This document shows positions 10,791-19,161 of a stretch of 64,000 bases of DNA, piece by piece. A program made the position numbers and the translations under genes. Source of the stretch: UBA1275 sp002323515. Its GTDB lineage: Bacteria > Bacteroidota > Rhodothermia > Balneolales > Balneolaceae. How positions within the stretch are numbered: position 1 is the first letter of the stretch; every line of letters starts with the position of its first letter. The DNA lies in the NCBI GenBank assembly GCA_964007875.1, contig CAXGAH010000012.1:1-64000 (forward strand), given 5' to 3'. The notes below the pieces were generated by a model, which was given only the letters and a program-made list of their open reading frames with translations, was not told where the DNA came from and ran no database searches.

Positions 10791-10805
10791 CGTGTCTCAA
10801 ACACG
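10791..10805 (-). terminator. Weak hairpin downstream of lnt
   Basis: A CGTGT/ACACG five-base-pair stem with a five-base loop lies in the 100-base gap between the convergent sprA and lnt genes. Read on the minus strand it is followed by a short T-rich run. The stem is short and the T tract weak, so this is only a candidate terminator for the lnt-rsmI pair. Confidence 0.25.
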
Positions 10806-10823
10806 CCAAAATCAAGCCTCCTA

Positions 10824-12425
10824 TCACCGTTTTCTTGTCACCCAGCCATATCCCACACTTAGGAGCACAAGGAAAAAGCACAACATGGATAGCCAGTCCC
10901 CATATCGAGCATAAAAGCTAAGATCATTTCTCAAGGGCACAACAGCGGTAAAGGAGGTACGAGTCCAATAATCTGTTTTTTGTTGGATACTCCCATCAGG
11001 ACTTATTATTCCTGATGTTCCGTTATTAGCACTTCGAACTACCCAGCGGCGAAATTCAATGGATCGAAGTCGAGCATAGGCGAAATGTTGTACATGTCCG
11101 CTTGAATTACCCCACCATCCATCATTAGTAATGATGGTCAATATCTGAGCCCCATCACGTACAAATACACGATTCCATGACGGAAATACCGAATCATAGC
11201 ATACCAGACCGGGACTTATAAAGCCGGAGGAACTCTTTAGCATCGTGGGCTCATCTCCTTGTCCAAAGCCGGCATGTTTACCCCAATCAACCCATCCAAA
11301 TATGGCCACCTTATTTAAGAATTCTACAAAAGGTAATCGTTCTACAAAAGGCACTAATTGAGCCTTATCATAGCGGGATAATTGTCCAGTTGAGTCTGCA
11401 AAAAGGGTGGAATTGTAGGCATTATACTTAACGCCATTTACGCTGGAACGATACAGCTCCGGTGTTTGCTCAGGGTATAGTGTATAGAGCCCCGTCCCAA
11501 TGATAAAATTGGTTTGCCAGGTTTTTGCTGAATCTGCAATACGTTTGGCATGCCACGAATCCATTTGTATTGATTTATCAATGGCGTTTTCAGGCCATAC
11601 GATGAGTTCCGTTTCCATATTTCTTTGGACACTAGATAAGTTGAACAAGCTATCCAAAACCTCTTCAGCTCCGCTCATACCCCCGTAATCTTGATAAGAA
11701 TCATGATTTGGTTGAACGACCACAACTCCAATGGAATCACCCTTCAACACTTGGAGTTCTTGGGATGATACCCCAAAGTAAATCATCGATGCCAGGGGTG
11801 GTAGAATAAAACAAAGGACCAACAAGACGGTATTTTTAGCTTTCTTATTAGGTATTTGCAGCCAGTGGGCACATAAAAAACTTCCAAATACTACCCAAAA
11901 ACTAATACCCAAGTGACCTGTTATCGAGATGTATTGGATTACTGATATGTGATTAGCCCAAGCATTACCTACCCCGAGCCAAGGCCAAGCTAAATCCCAG
12001 TGATGATGAAGATATTCATATAAAATCCATGCGGCAGCCTGAAAAAGTGCGGCCCAACCAAAAAGGTGATAGCGATGATGAATAAATCGAATAACCATCA
12101 TAGGCAATAGCATAACTGTGCTGTTTGCCACGATAGCGGCAACGCCTGCTGGAATACTCGCCATAATAAGCCAATAGGTAGTCCCTAGATTCCATATAAA
12201 GAATGCTGGGTAGCTAATTAGCGCAAGATGCCGGTAACTATGGCTTAAAAGTACCAGTTGGTATAGTCCAACAAACCCAAAAAAACTCAAAAATGAAGCA
12301 TTTACGGGTGGAAAACTCAGGCTTAATAGCAGCCCTACTCCAACTGATAGAATCCAAGGGTTATGGGCCCAAGTTAACCTAGTAGCAAATAGACTTGATG
12401 GATTAAACGATGAATAGCTTCTCAT
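10824..12425 (-). CDS. lnt: Apolipoprotein N-acyltransferase
   Basis: This 533-residue inner-membrane enzyme transfers the third acyl chain to the N-terminal cysteine of lipoproteins. An N-terminal block of about seven hydrophobic helices is followed by a nitrilase-like periplasmic domain (about residues 220-500). The expected catalytic triad is visible: Glu in LIVWPENAI, Lys in YDKAQLVPFVERLPF and Cys in GLVCYDSVFP. The frame stays open to 12476, but the ATG at 12425 is chosen because it makes an ATGA overlap with the upstream rsmI stop and places a sensible MRSYSSFNP start before the first helix. The window encodes several lipoproteins (parvulin, two GH13, FKBP-like, DUF1080, LptC) that would be substrates. 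Confidence 0.93.
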   Translation of the reverse strand: MRSYSSFNPSSLFATRLTWAHNPWILSVGVGLLLSLSFPPVNASFLSFFGFVGLYQLVLLSHSYRHLALISYPAFFIWNLGTTYWLIMASIPAGVAAIVANSTVMLLPMMVIRFIHHRYHLFGWAALFQAAAWILYEYLHHHWDLAWPWLGVGNAWANHISVIQYISITGHLGISFWVVFGSFLCAHWLQIPNKKAKNTVLLVLCFILPPLASMIYFGVSSQELQVLKGDSIGVVVVQPNHDSYQDYGGMSGAEEVLDSLFNLSSVQRNMETELIVWPENAIDKSIQMDSWHAKRIADSAKTWQTNFIIGTGLYTLYPEQTPELYRSSVNGVKYNAYNSTLFADSTGQLSRYDKAQLVPFVERLPFVEFLNKVAIFGWVDWGKHAGFGQGDEPTMLKSSSGFISPGLVCYDSVFPSWNRVFVRDGAQILTIITNDGWWGNSSGHVQHFAYARLRSIEFRRWVVRSANNGTSGIISPDGSIQQKTDYWTRTSFTAVVPLRNDLSFYARYGDWLSMLCFFLVLLSVGYGWVTRKR

Positions 12426-13123
12426 AAAGCTTCTGTTTGCTCTTCCTGATAATTTGGTGGGGCAATGACTACACATATTTCCCCCTTTATTTTGGTACGA
12501 TTCTCAAATATAGGAACGACTTCAGACAACTTCCCACGGATAATTTCTTCAAAGGCTTTTGTGAGTTCTCGACAAACTGCCACATATCGATCTTCTCCAA
12601 GGTAAGTTATGGCTTCGGTGAGAAATTTTAGGATTCGATGAGGACTCTCATATAGAACCAAAGTACATAGCATGTTAGCAAGGAAATCCCATTGTTTTTG
12701 ACGTCCTTTTTTATGGGGTAGAAAACCGTGGAAATAAAACGAATCGCTTGGTAAACCGCTTGAAATTAAGGCAGTGGTAACCGCGTCAGCGCCTGGAATG
12801 ACTCTAACGGTATGACCCGAAATGTGAGCAGCGCGAACAGCTAAAAATCCAGGATCTGAAATCCCAGGCATACCTGCATCGGTAATTAAAGCAAAGTCTT
12901 GTCCAGCATCTAGGTGACGAATGAATTGCTCTACTTTGTGATGCTCGTTGTGTTGATGCAGCGAGCGAGTGGGGGTAGGAATTCCATAATGCTGGAGAAA
13001 TTTAGACGAGGTTCGAGTATCCTCACAAGCGATTAAGGAAACCGTCTTAAGTACTTCTAAAGCTCTTTCCGAAATATCCTTTAGATTTCCAATGGGTGTT
13101 GCAATAATGAATAGGGTGGACAA
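12422..13123 (-). CDS. rsmI: 16S rRNA (cytidine-1402 2'-O)-methyltransferase
   Basis: This 233-residue member of the tetrapyrrole-methylase-like SAM enzyme family adds the 2'-O-methyl group to C1402 of 16S rRNA. The N-terminus carries the signature LFIIATPIGNLKDIS, then ACEDTRTS, LITDAGMPGISDPG (SAM-pocket loop), VIPGADAVTTALISSGL and FHGFLPHKKGRQ, all diagnostic for RsmI. The length is slightly below the E. coli protein, and the short C-terminal helical domain appears to be lacking, as in many Bacteroidota homologues. The gene is the first of a two-gene minus-strand unit with lnt (four-base overlap). It diverges from the VOC gene at 13260. Confidence 0.95.
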   Translation of the reverse strand: MSTLFIIATPIGNLKDISERALEVLKTVSLIACEDTRTSSKFLQHYGIPTPTRSLHQHNEHHKVEQFIRHLDAGQDFALITDAGMPGISDPGFLAVRAAHISGHTVRVIPGADAVTTALISSGLPSDSFYFHGFLPHKKGRQKQWDFLANMLCTLVLYESPHRILKFLTEAITYLGEDRYVAVCRELTKAFEEIIRGKLSEVVPIFENRTKIKGEICVVIAPPNYQEEQTEAL

Positions 13124-13259
13124 AATATGTCAGGGTAGTACTCGAATAGCGCCCAATAACACAGGTTATGGGATAATTCGAGTGGTTAATTGTAAAATGA
13201 GACACAGTAATTGCAATAAAATTACGTATTTTTCAGCTTAACTAAATTACACTTTCGTC

Positions 13260-13637
13260 ATGTTTAAGCCAAAAGGTCTCAATCACATAACTATTCGAGT
13301 AAATCGTATAGAAGATTCCAAGTATTTTTATGGGGATGTACTTGGTCTAGAACTTGTCAAAACAATGGGACAGAGCATGGCGGTATATGATATTGGTAAC
13401 GGTGATACACTGGTAATTGTTGAGGCAGAAACCAGCTATGACCCAAGTTCTCGTGATTTCCGTGTGGATCATTTTGGTTTTTATGTGGATGAACCCAAGC
13501 AGGTCGATGAATTAGCAGAGTACTTTAGGAAATATGAAGTGGCCATCGTAAGTGGTCCAGCTAATCGTAAAAAGGGGCGTTTTTTGTTTGTAACTGATCC
13601 AGATGGGAATATGATCGAATTTTTTCATGAAGAGTAG
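13260..13637 (+). CDS. VOC/glyoxalase-fold protein
   Basis: This 125-residue single-domain protein has the vicinal oxygen chelate fold. It shows the paired beta-alpha-beta-beta-beta pattern: GLNHITIRVNRIEDSKYFY with a likely metal-binding His, then VDHFGFYVD and a final DPDGNMIEFFHE with a likely metal-binding Glu. This is the metal-site geometry of glyoxalase I, fosfomycin resistance proteins and catechol dioxygenases, so it is probably a metal-dependent lyase, epoxide-opening or isomerase enzyme. The substrate cannot be read from sequence. It precedes the ATP-grasp gene by 15 bases on the same strand, suggesting co-transcription. Confidence 0.85.
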   Translation: MFKPKGLNHITIRVNRIEDSKYFYGDVLGLELVKTMGQSMAVYDIGNGDTLVIVEAETSYDPSSRDFRVDHFGFYVDEPKQVDELAEYFRKYEVAIVSGPANRKKGRFLFVTDPDGNMIEFFHEE

Positions 13638-13652
13638 CTAGCGCACGAAGGA

Positions 13653-14573
13653 ATGAGCACATTGATTTATTTTGTAACGGAGGATCGTTACATCAGCCCC
13701 ATTCCTGAAAATACTTATGTGGAAAATATCTTTCGAGAAGACGAGCTGTTAGGCAGCGCTCTGGCCAGTTTAGGGTATGAGCACAAGCGGGTTAGTTGGA
13801 GGGATAGTTCTATTGATTGGGCAAGGGCAGGCTGGGTGTTGATTCGGACGACTTGGGATTATTTTGACCACTTCGATGAATTTAGTAACTGGTTACGTCA
13901 ACTCCCTGCGAATGCTTGCATGAACCCCAAGTCCTTACTGAGCTGGAATACCGACAAACATTACCTACTAGATTTAGCTCAAATAGGAATTCCTATTGTT
14001 CCCTCAACCATCATATCGAGGCAACACCCTGAACCCTTGAGTGAGATGGCCTCGGAATTAGGTTATACACACATAATAGTAAAACCAACCATAGCCGGTG
14101 CAGCTCGTTTAACGTACCAGCTAAAGGACGAGCAAATAGGGGCGTTTGACCGAGATTTTACCAAGTTAAACGTCAAAGAAGACTTTATCCTTCAGCCTTT
14201 TGTGTCGAGCGTTACAAGTTTTGGAGAATTGTCACTCATGGTTATGGGTGGAAAATGCACTCATGCGGTCCAAAAAAGGGTGAAAGTAGGGGATTTCAGA
14301 GTTCAGGACGATTTCGGAGGAACGGTGCATCATTTTACTCTCACACCAGAACTTATTGAATTTGCTGAGATGGTCATGGGACTCATAGACCCAAAACCAC
14401 TTTATGGCAGGGTTGATATCTTGCGAAACGATGCCGATCAATGGATGGTTTCTGAGGTAGAATTAATAGAGCCCGAACTATGGTTTCGTACTGCCCCAGA
14501 AGCGGTAGAGCACCTAGCAATGGCTATTCATAACCACATTCAACATTATCATGAGAACCACTCGAACCCGTAG
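13653..14573 (+). CDS. ATP-grasp ligase, DcsG/RimK-like
   Basis: This is a 306-residue cytoplasmic protein. The N-terminal part (LIYFVTEDRYISP, then VLIRTTWDYFDHFDEF, about residues 60-85) and NPKSLLSWNTDKHYLLDLAQ (about 90-115) resemble the group of ATP-grasp enzymes that includes O-ureido-serine cyclo-ligase DcsG and glutathione-synthetase-like proteins. The central IIVKPTIAGAAR supplies the ATP-binding lysine. The C-terminal LYGRVDILRN and VSEVELIEPELWF carry the Mg2+-binding acidic residues. ATP-grasp enzymes join a carboxylate to an amine or thiol through an acyl phosphate. The substrate is unknown. The last 23 bases overlap the start of the oxidoreductase gene, so the two are likely coupled. 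Confidence 0.8.
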   Translation: MSTLIYFVTEDRYISPIPENTYVENIFREDELLGSALASLGYEHKRVSWRDSSIDWARAGWVLIRTTWDYFDHFDEFSNWLRQLPANACMNPKSLLSWNTDKHYLLDLAQIGIPIVPSTIISRQHPEPLSEMASELGYTHIIVKPTIAGAARLTYQLKDEQIGAFDRDFTKLNVKEDFILQPFVSSVTSFGELSLMVMGGKCTHAVQKRVKVGDFRVQDDFGGTVHHFTLTPELIEFAEMVMGLIDPKPLYGRVDILRNDADQWMVSEVELIEPELWFRTAPEAVEHLAMAIHNHIQHYHENHSNP

Positions 14574-16074
14574 TAGCGAAGGCCTTTCTAGTGAATGGGA
14601 TGTAGTGGTAATAGGTTCGGGAATGGGGGGATTGTCCGTAGCGAGTCTGCTAAGTACGGATGGGAAAAAAGTACTAGTTCTTGAAGCAGGCTTACATCCC
14701 GGTGGGTGTAGCTCCTCCTACACCAGGAAAGGCTATGTATTTGAGTCCGGTGCGACCACTTTAGTTGGATTTGATACTGGTCAACCTATAAAATTTTTGG
14801 AAGAACATACGGGTATGCATATCCCAAGGCATGAATTAAACCCATCCATGTCGGTGTGGTTAGAGGATCAAATGCCGGTCATTCGAATGAAAGACAAGGA
14901 AGAGTGGGTAGATCATTGTATTAGCCATTTTGGCGAGGAAAAAGCGCAGCGAAAATTTTGGGATAAGTCATTTTTTGTGGCCGAAAAAGTATGGACCATT
15001 TCGTTGAAAAATACTTTTTTTCCACCGTCTAAACCATTAGATTTATTTCGGTTAGCTCTCAATAATTCTCCTAAAGATCTTACCATACTTCCATACATGG
15101 TACGTTCAGTTGCTCAGGTAGCTCGGTCTTGTGGAATAACTGAGGTTCGATTTTATAGGTTTTTAGATGAACAGCTCATCATTACTGCTCAAGCGGGGGC
15201 TATTCAAACACCGTTCATATTTGGTGCAGCAGCCATTTGCTATCCTAATTCTAGTAATTTTTATGTACCTGGTGGTTTAATCGAGATGGTATTTACCTGC
15301 TTGGATCATCTTGAATCTAATCACGGGCAGTGGCTTAATAAGCAAAAAGTTGTACAAATCAACCAGAATAAACAGGGGTATCGCATTACAACCGATAGGG
15401 GACTCGAAGTGCAAGCGCCTATAGTCATATCTAACATACCACTTTGGAATATGCCGGATATAACCGATGGTGAAATGCGTGACTATTTTAATAAAGAAAC
15501 CGCTAAGTATTCCGATGCTTGGGGAGCTTTTACTATGGGTATTGCGTTAACTGACACCCTGGCCGAGGATTTATCCCTACACCATCAATTTCACTTACCC
15601 GAAGAGCATCCATACTCAGATTGGATTGCTCGTTCTTTCTTTGTTTCCATTTCTATGCGTGGCGACACCCAACGAGCGCCTGAAGGCCAAAGAGTGCTCA
15701 ATGTCAGCACACATTGTTTGCCGGAAAAGTGGTTAGGATTAGATCAGAATAGCTACGAAAAAAAGAAGTTGGAGGTACAGGAGTACTTGTTTGAGCAGGT
15801 GCAACAACGCCTTCCTGGGGCCGACCGTGCCGAATGCTTACAAGTGGATGCAGCTACCCCGAGGACGTGGGAAAAATGGGTGTATCGAAAAGATGGCCGA
15901 GTGGGAGGGATTCCTCAATCTATGAAGCGTGCTGTTTGGGACTGGACCTCTCCTGTTACCCCTTTCAAGGGATTGTATTTAGTAGGGGACACCACCTATC
16001 CAGGACAGGGAATTCCTGGCGTAACTTTAAGTGGTATTAACGTATATTACCGTATAGTAAAGGACTTTAAATAA
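14551..16074 (+). CDS. FAD-dependent oxidoreductase of the CrtI/CrtISO type
   Basis: This is a 507-residue COG1233-type flavoprotein. The dinucleotide-binding motif VVVIGSGMGGLSVASLL lies near residue 20, followed by VLVLEAGLHPGGCSSSY. The C-terminal FAD-contacting motif GLYLVGDTTYPGQGIPGV is typical of phytoene desaturases, carotenoid isomerases and related retinol saturases. The fit is closest to carotene-isomerase-like members, as the N-terminus has the GGCSS variant instead of GGR. No other carotenoid gene (crtB, crtE, crtY) is in the window, so the substrate is uncertain. It starts inside the end of the ATP-grasp gene and is followed 12 bases later by a rhomboid gene. Confidence 0.83.
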   Translation: MRTTRTRSSEGLSSEWDVVVIGSGMGGLSVASLLSTDGKKVLVLEAGLHPGGCSSSYTRKGYVFESGATTLVGFDTGQPIKFLEEHTGMHIPRHELNPSMSVWLEDQMPVIRMKDKEEWVDHCISHFGEEKAQRKFWDKSFFVAEKVWTISLKNTFFPPSKPLDLFRLALNNSPKDLTILPYMVRSVAQVARSCGITEVRFYRFLDEQLIITAQAGAIQTPFIFGAAAICYPNSSNFYVPGGLIEMVFTCLDHLESNHGQWLNKQKVVQINQNKQGYRITTDRGLEVQAPIVISNIPLWNMPDITDGEMRDYFNKETAKYSDAWGAFTMGIALTDTLAEDLSLHHQFHLPEEHPYSDWIARSFFVSISMRGDTQRAPEGQRVLNVSTHCLPEKWLGLDQNSYEKKKLEVQEYLFEQVQQRLPGADRAECLQVDAATPRTWEKWVYRKDGRVGGIPQSMKRAVWDWTSPVTPFKGLYLVGDTTYPGQGIPGVTLSGINVYYRIVKDFK

Positions 16075-16086
16075 AGGAATTCAATT

Positions 16087-16713
16087 TTGGACCAATTTCA
16101 GCCCAACACCCGTTTTTCAATATTCCCACCTGCAATCAAATACTTACTCATTGCTAACGCGATTATATTTTTAGCTACCAAAAGTATATTTACGGGAGTG
16201 TGGACTCCATTGGGAGCAGTAATAGCCGAAAACTTCGCACTTTGGTCCATTGGAAATGGCTTTATGCCTTGGCAACTACTTAGCTATATGTTTTTACATG
16301 CTGATATTGGGCATTTATTTTTCAACTTGTTGGCTTTGTGGATTTTTGGCCAATCTATCGAGCACCTATGGGGCACACGGCGATTTATTACTTATTATAT
16401 GTTAACTGGTGTGGGAGCGGCTATTATTCACATGTTGGTGAGTGGCTATTTCACTTACACTATAGGAGCTTCGGGCGCTGTTTTTGGAATTTTATTAGCC
16501 TTCGGAATGATGTTTCCCAACCAGTACATTATCCTGTTGTTTCCCCCGATACCCATAAAAGCGAAGTATTTTGTTGGAATTTATGGGGGTATAGAGTTGT
16601 TATCAGGCTTAACAAGACCCGACAGCGGAGTAGCGCACTTTGCTCACCTAGGGGGCTTATTTGTTGGATTCATACTCATTAAATATTGGAAAATTAAGCG
16701 ACCCGCACTTTAG
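16087..16713 (+). CDS. Rhomboid family intramembrane serine protease (first of two)
   Basis: This is a 208-residue six-helix membrane protein. A TTG start is chosen because it follows an AAAGGA ribosome-binding-like sequence and gives a short cytoplasmic N-terminus. The oxyanion/loop region HADIGHLFFNLLALWIFG (about residues 75-95), the nucleophile motif GASGAVFGIL (about 130) and the C-terminal histidine in VAHFAHLGGLFVGF (about 180) form the expected Ser-His dyad. Rhomboids cleave transmembrane helices within the bilayer. It is followed 43 bases later by a second rhomboid with the same core, indicating local duplication and divergence. The substrate is unknown. Confidence 0.92.
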   Translation: MDQFQPNTRFSIFPPAIKYLLIANAIIFLATKSIFTGVWTPLGAVIAENFALWSIGNGFMPWQLLSYMFLHADIGHLFFNLLALWIFGQSIEHLWGTRRFITYYMLTGVGAAIIHMLVSGYFTYTIGASGAVFGILLAFGMMFPNQYIILLFPPIPIKAKYFVGIYGGIELLSGLTRPDSGVAHFAHLGGLFVGFILIKYWKIKRPAL

Positions 16714-16756
16714 GGAAATCAACCATAACTCAGCTATTTAGCATTGCTACTAAACT

Positions 16757-17737
16757 ATGGCGTACGATTCATTTGGTTCATCAATAAAAAGAGGATTTTT
16801 GGCTATGCCTGTAGCCATAAGAGCCATTATTGGAATTAATGCCGCTGTATTTTTTGCCCAAATTCTAAGCTCTATTCTTGGTATTTCACTCATTCAATGG
16901 TTAGCGTTTGTACCTGAACCCATTACGACAGTTACTCAGCCGTGGAGGCTAGTAACCTACATGTTTACCCATTCACTGTTAAATCCATTTCATTTCATCT
17001 TTAACATGCTTTGGCTGTGGTGGATGGGAAGGCCAGTTGAGGAGACTGTTGGTGCACACAGTTTTTTAAGTATCTATTTTGGGGCAGGATTGGTAGGCGC
17101 CATGGTTGATGTAATTGTCAGCTTTGTTGGGGTAGCTAGCCCAGTTATTGGTGCTTCTGGAGCTGTATATGGGGTAATGGTAGCATTTGCCATGTTATAC
17201 CCTCGAACACCAATTATGCTGTTGTTGCTTCCACCATTGGAGGCTAGATATGTGGTAACTGGCATTATTGCACTTGATGTATTGTTATTGAATTCAGGTG
17301 GTAATGTAGCACGATTTGTCCATTTAGGTGGAGCTCTAGGGGGCTATGGGTTAATGAAATTCCGCCAAAATGGGGGGGATTTGAGTTTAGTTCCTCGGTA
17401 CATCGAATATCTTTTTTCTAAATATCTTTCCCCAATGCTATCACTTTTGTTTACTTCGTTCAATAGCGGAGCTAAAACGAGAAAATCTGGTAATAGTGTC
17501 AATTCTTCAATGTACTCTTGGAAGACCAAACAAGCTCAGCCAAACAGAAACCGGGCGAGCACACGTCGTGGTGCGGCATCTAGTTCAGTAGGTGTTAGTG
17601 ACGCAGAAATTTTAGAAGAAGTAGAACAAAGTGAATTAGATGCCATATTGGACAAAATATCTAAAAGCGGCTATAATGCACTTACTAAGCAGGAAAAAAA
17701 GATGTTATTTGAATTGAGTAAGCGAAAAGAACCCTAA
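16757..17737 (+). CDS. Rhomboid family protease with cytoplasmic C-terminal tail (second of two)
   Basis: This is a 326-residue membrane protein. The rhomboid core occupies about residues 1-210, with helix-rich segments, the nucleophile motif GASGAVYGVMVAF and the histidine in VARFVHLGGALGGYG. Unlike its neighbour it carries a further 110 residues. A basic, low-complexity linker (residues about 235-275) is followed by an acidic helical end, VEQSELDAILDKISKSGYN and LTKQEKKMLFELSKR, a short C-terminal domain seen on many Bacteroidota rhomboids. The stop is one base before the ispG start, so it is probably co-transcribed with ispG. A role in membrane protein turnover is inferred. Confidence 0.92.
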   Translation: MAYDSFGSSIKRGFLAMPVAIRAIIGINAAVFFAQILSSILGISLIQWLAFVPEPITTVTQPWRLVTYMFTHSLLNPFHFIFNMLWLWWMGRPVEETVGAHSFLSIYFGAGLVGAMVDVIVSFVGVASPVIGASGAVYGVMVAFAMLYPRTPIMLLLLPPLEARYVVTGIIALDVLLLNSGGNVARFVHLGGALGGYGLMKFRQNGGDLSLVPRYIEYLFSKYLSPMLSLLFTSFNSGAKTRKSGNSVNSSMYSWKTKQAQPNRNRASTRRGAASSSVGVSDAEILEEVEQSELDAILDKISKSGYNALTKQEKKMLFELSKRKEP

Positions 17738-17738
17738 T

Positions 17739-18956
17739 ATGCAGCCAAATAAACGAAGAGATTCCATACAAGTAATGGTTGGTGATGTTCCCGTTGGTGG
17801 TGGAGCTCCCATCGTAGTCCAGTCGATGACCAACACTGATACTGCCGATATTGAAGCTACCATTGAGCAGGTGGACCAGTTACACTTAGCGGGTTCTGAA
17901 TTAGTTCGCATTACAGTGAATAACGAAGAAGCGGCAAAGGCAGTACCCTATATAAAGGAGGGCTTAATTAACAAAGGAGTCATGGTACCACTGATTGGAG
18001 ACTTCCATTACAATGGCCATGTGTTGCTCAGTAAATACCCTGATATGGCTCAGGCTTTATCGAAATATCGCATTAATCCTGGAAATACAGGTACCAAAAC
18101 AAGAGATAAAAATTTTGCTACCATTGTTGAGCAAGCTATCAACCATGATAAACCAGTACGTATTGGGGTAAATTGGGGTTCATTAGACCAGCAGTTACTG
18201 GCCGAAAAAATGGATCAAAACAATCAATTGTCTGTTCCAAAGTCGGCAAAAGAAGTTATGTTCCAGACTATGGTGGAAAGTGCTGTTCGATCCTCTCGTT
18301 TAGCCGAGGTTGTAGGGCTAGCATCCGATAAAATCATTATCTCATGTAAAATGTCTGGGGTACAAGACGTTATTGAAGTATACTCTAGGTTAGCCAAAGA
18401 AATACCCTATCCACTTCATGTAGGTTTAACAGAGGCAGGTATGGGAATGAAAGGGATGGTGGCTAGTTCAGCGGCTCTATCAGTTATTTTACAACAGGGA
18501 ATTGGTGATACTATTAGGGTGTCTCTTACCCCAGCCCCAGGAGGAGATCGAAGCTTAGAGGTTAATGTTGCTCAACAAATACTACAATCCCTGCATATAC
18601 GTAGTTTTACGCCACAAGTAACGGCATGCCCAGGGTGTGGTAGAACAAAGAGTACCTATTTTCAAGAGTTGGCAGAAGAAATACAGGAATACATCAAGGA
18701 GTCTATGCCCATCTGGAAGGAGGTCTATCCTGGAGTAGAAGAGATGGAAGTTGCTGTAATGGGCTGTGTAGTTAATGGCCCTGGCGAATCTAAAGCAGCC
18801 AATATTGGTATATCACTACCGGGTACCTTCGAAGAACCAAAAGCACCTGTATATATGGACGGGGAGCATCATACAACCCTCAAAGGAGACAGAATTGGTG
18901 AAGAGTTCAGGGCTATTTTAAACGACTATATCATTCGTAATTACGGCAAAAAGTAG
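17739..18956 (+). CDS. ispG: 4-hydroxy-3-methylbut-2-enyl diphosphate synthase
   Basis: This 405-residue cytoplasmic iron-sulfur enzyme carries out the penultimate MEP-pathway step, reducing methylerythritol cyclodiphosphate to HMBPP. The N-terminal barrel begins VMVGDVPVGGGAPIVVQSMT, with the conserved QSMTNTDT. The [4Fe-4S] cysteines appear as ACPGCGRT and, later, VMGCVVNGPGES. The length matches the short bacterial form, without the large insertion found in plants and several Bacteroidota. It lies at the end of a plus-strand run, one base after the second rhomboid. The following 205-base gap separates it from the glucan locus. Confidence 0.96.
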   Translation: MQPNKRRDSIQVMVGDVPVGGGAPIVVQSMTNTDTADIEATIEQVDQLHLAGSELVRITVNNEEAAKAVPYIKEGLINKGVMVPLIGDFHYNGHVLLSKYPDMAQALSKYRINPGNTGTKTRDKNFATIVEQAINHDKPVRIGVNWGSLDQQLLAEKMDQNNQLSVPKSAKEVMFQTMVESAVRSSRLAEVVGLASDKIIISCKMSGVQDVIEVYSRLAKEIPYPLHVGLTEAGMGMKGMVASSAALSVILQQGIGDTIRVSLTPAPGGDRSLEVNVAQQILQSLHIRSFTPQVTACPGCGRTKSTYFQELAEEIQEYIKESMPIWKEVYPGVEEMEVAVMGCVVNGPGESKAANIGISLPGTFEEPKAPVYMDGEHHTTLKGDRIGEEFRAILNDYIIRNYGKK

Positions 18957-19104
18957 AGGACCTAAGCTTATATAGCAAAGTGTTTGGTGCATTGTACGTT
19001 CAAAGGATTTTTATATAAAAGTAAGCCCTTATATTTTAATTTTTGTACTCATAAACTAAGCCGCAAAAAAAGCTATTTTATATTTTTTAAAAGTAAAATT
19101 TGGC

Positions 19105-19135
19105 TTGAAAAATGTAAGCGCTTTCAGTATGTTAC
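19105..19135 (+). promoter_or_regulatory. Candidate Bacteroidota-type promoter of the glucan locus
   Basis: A TTG at 19105-19107 and a TATGTTAC at 19128-19135 are separated by 20 bases. They partly match the Bacteroidota -33 TTTG / -7 TAnnTTTG promoter. The LacI-type operator lies exactly between the two elements, the position where a repressor would block polymerase. The -7 element matches only TA..TT, so this is tentative. Confidence 0.4.
19113..19126. promoter_or_regulatory. LacI-family operator upstream of the glucan locus
   Basis: The 14-base sequence TGTAAGCGCTTTCA is symmetric at 12 of 14 positions around a central CG. It matches the general LacI/GalR-family operator, including the cre consensus of CcpA. 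It lies 35 bases before the GTG of the parvulin gene at 19162, in the only sizeable gap ahead of the locus. A LacI-family regulator is encoded inside the same locus at 32811 and is the likely ligand. I saw no second copy of this sequence ahead of other genes in the locus, which suggests control from this single site. Confidence 0.75.
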
Positions 19136-19161
19136 TATAAATAACCAAATAATAATACAGT

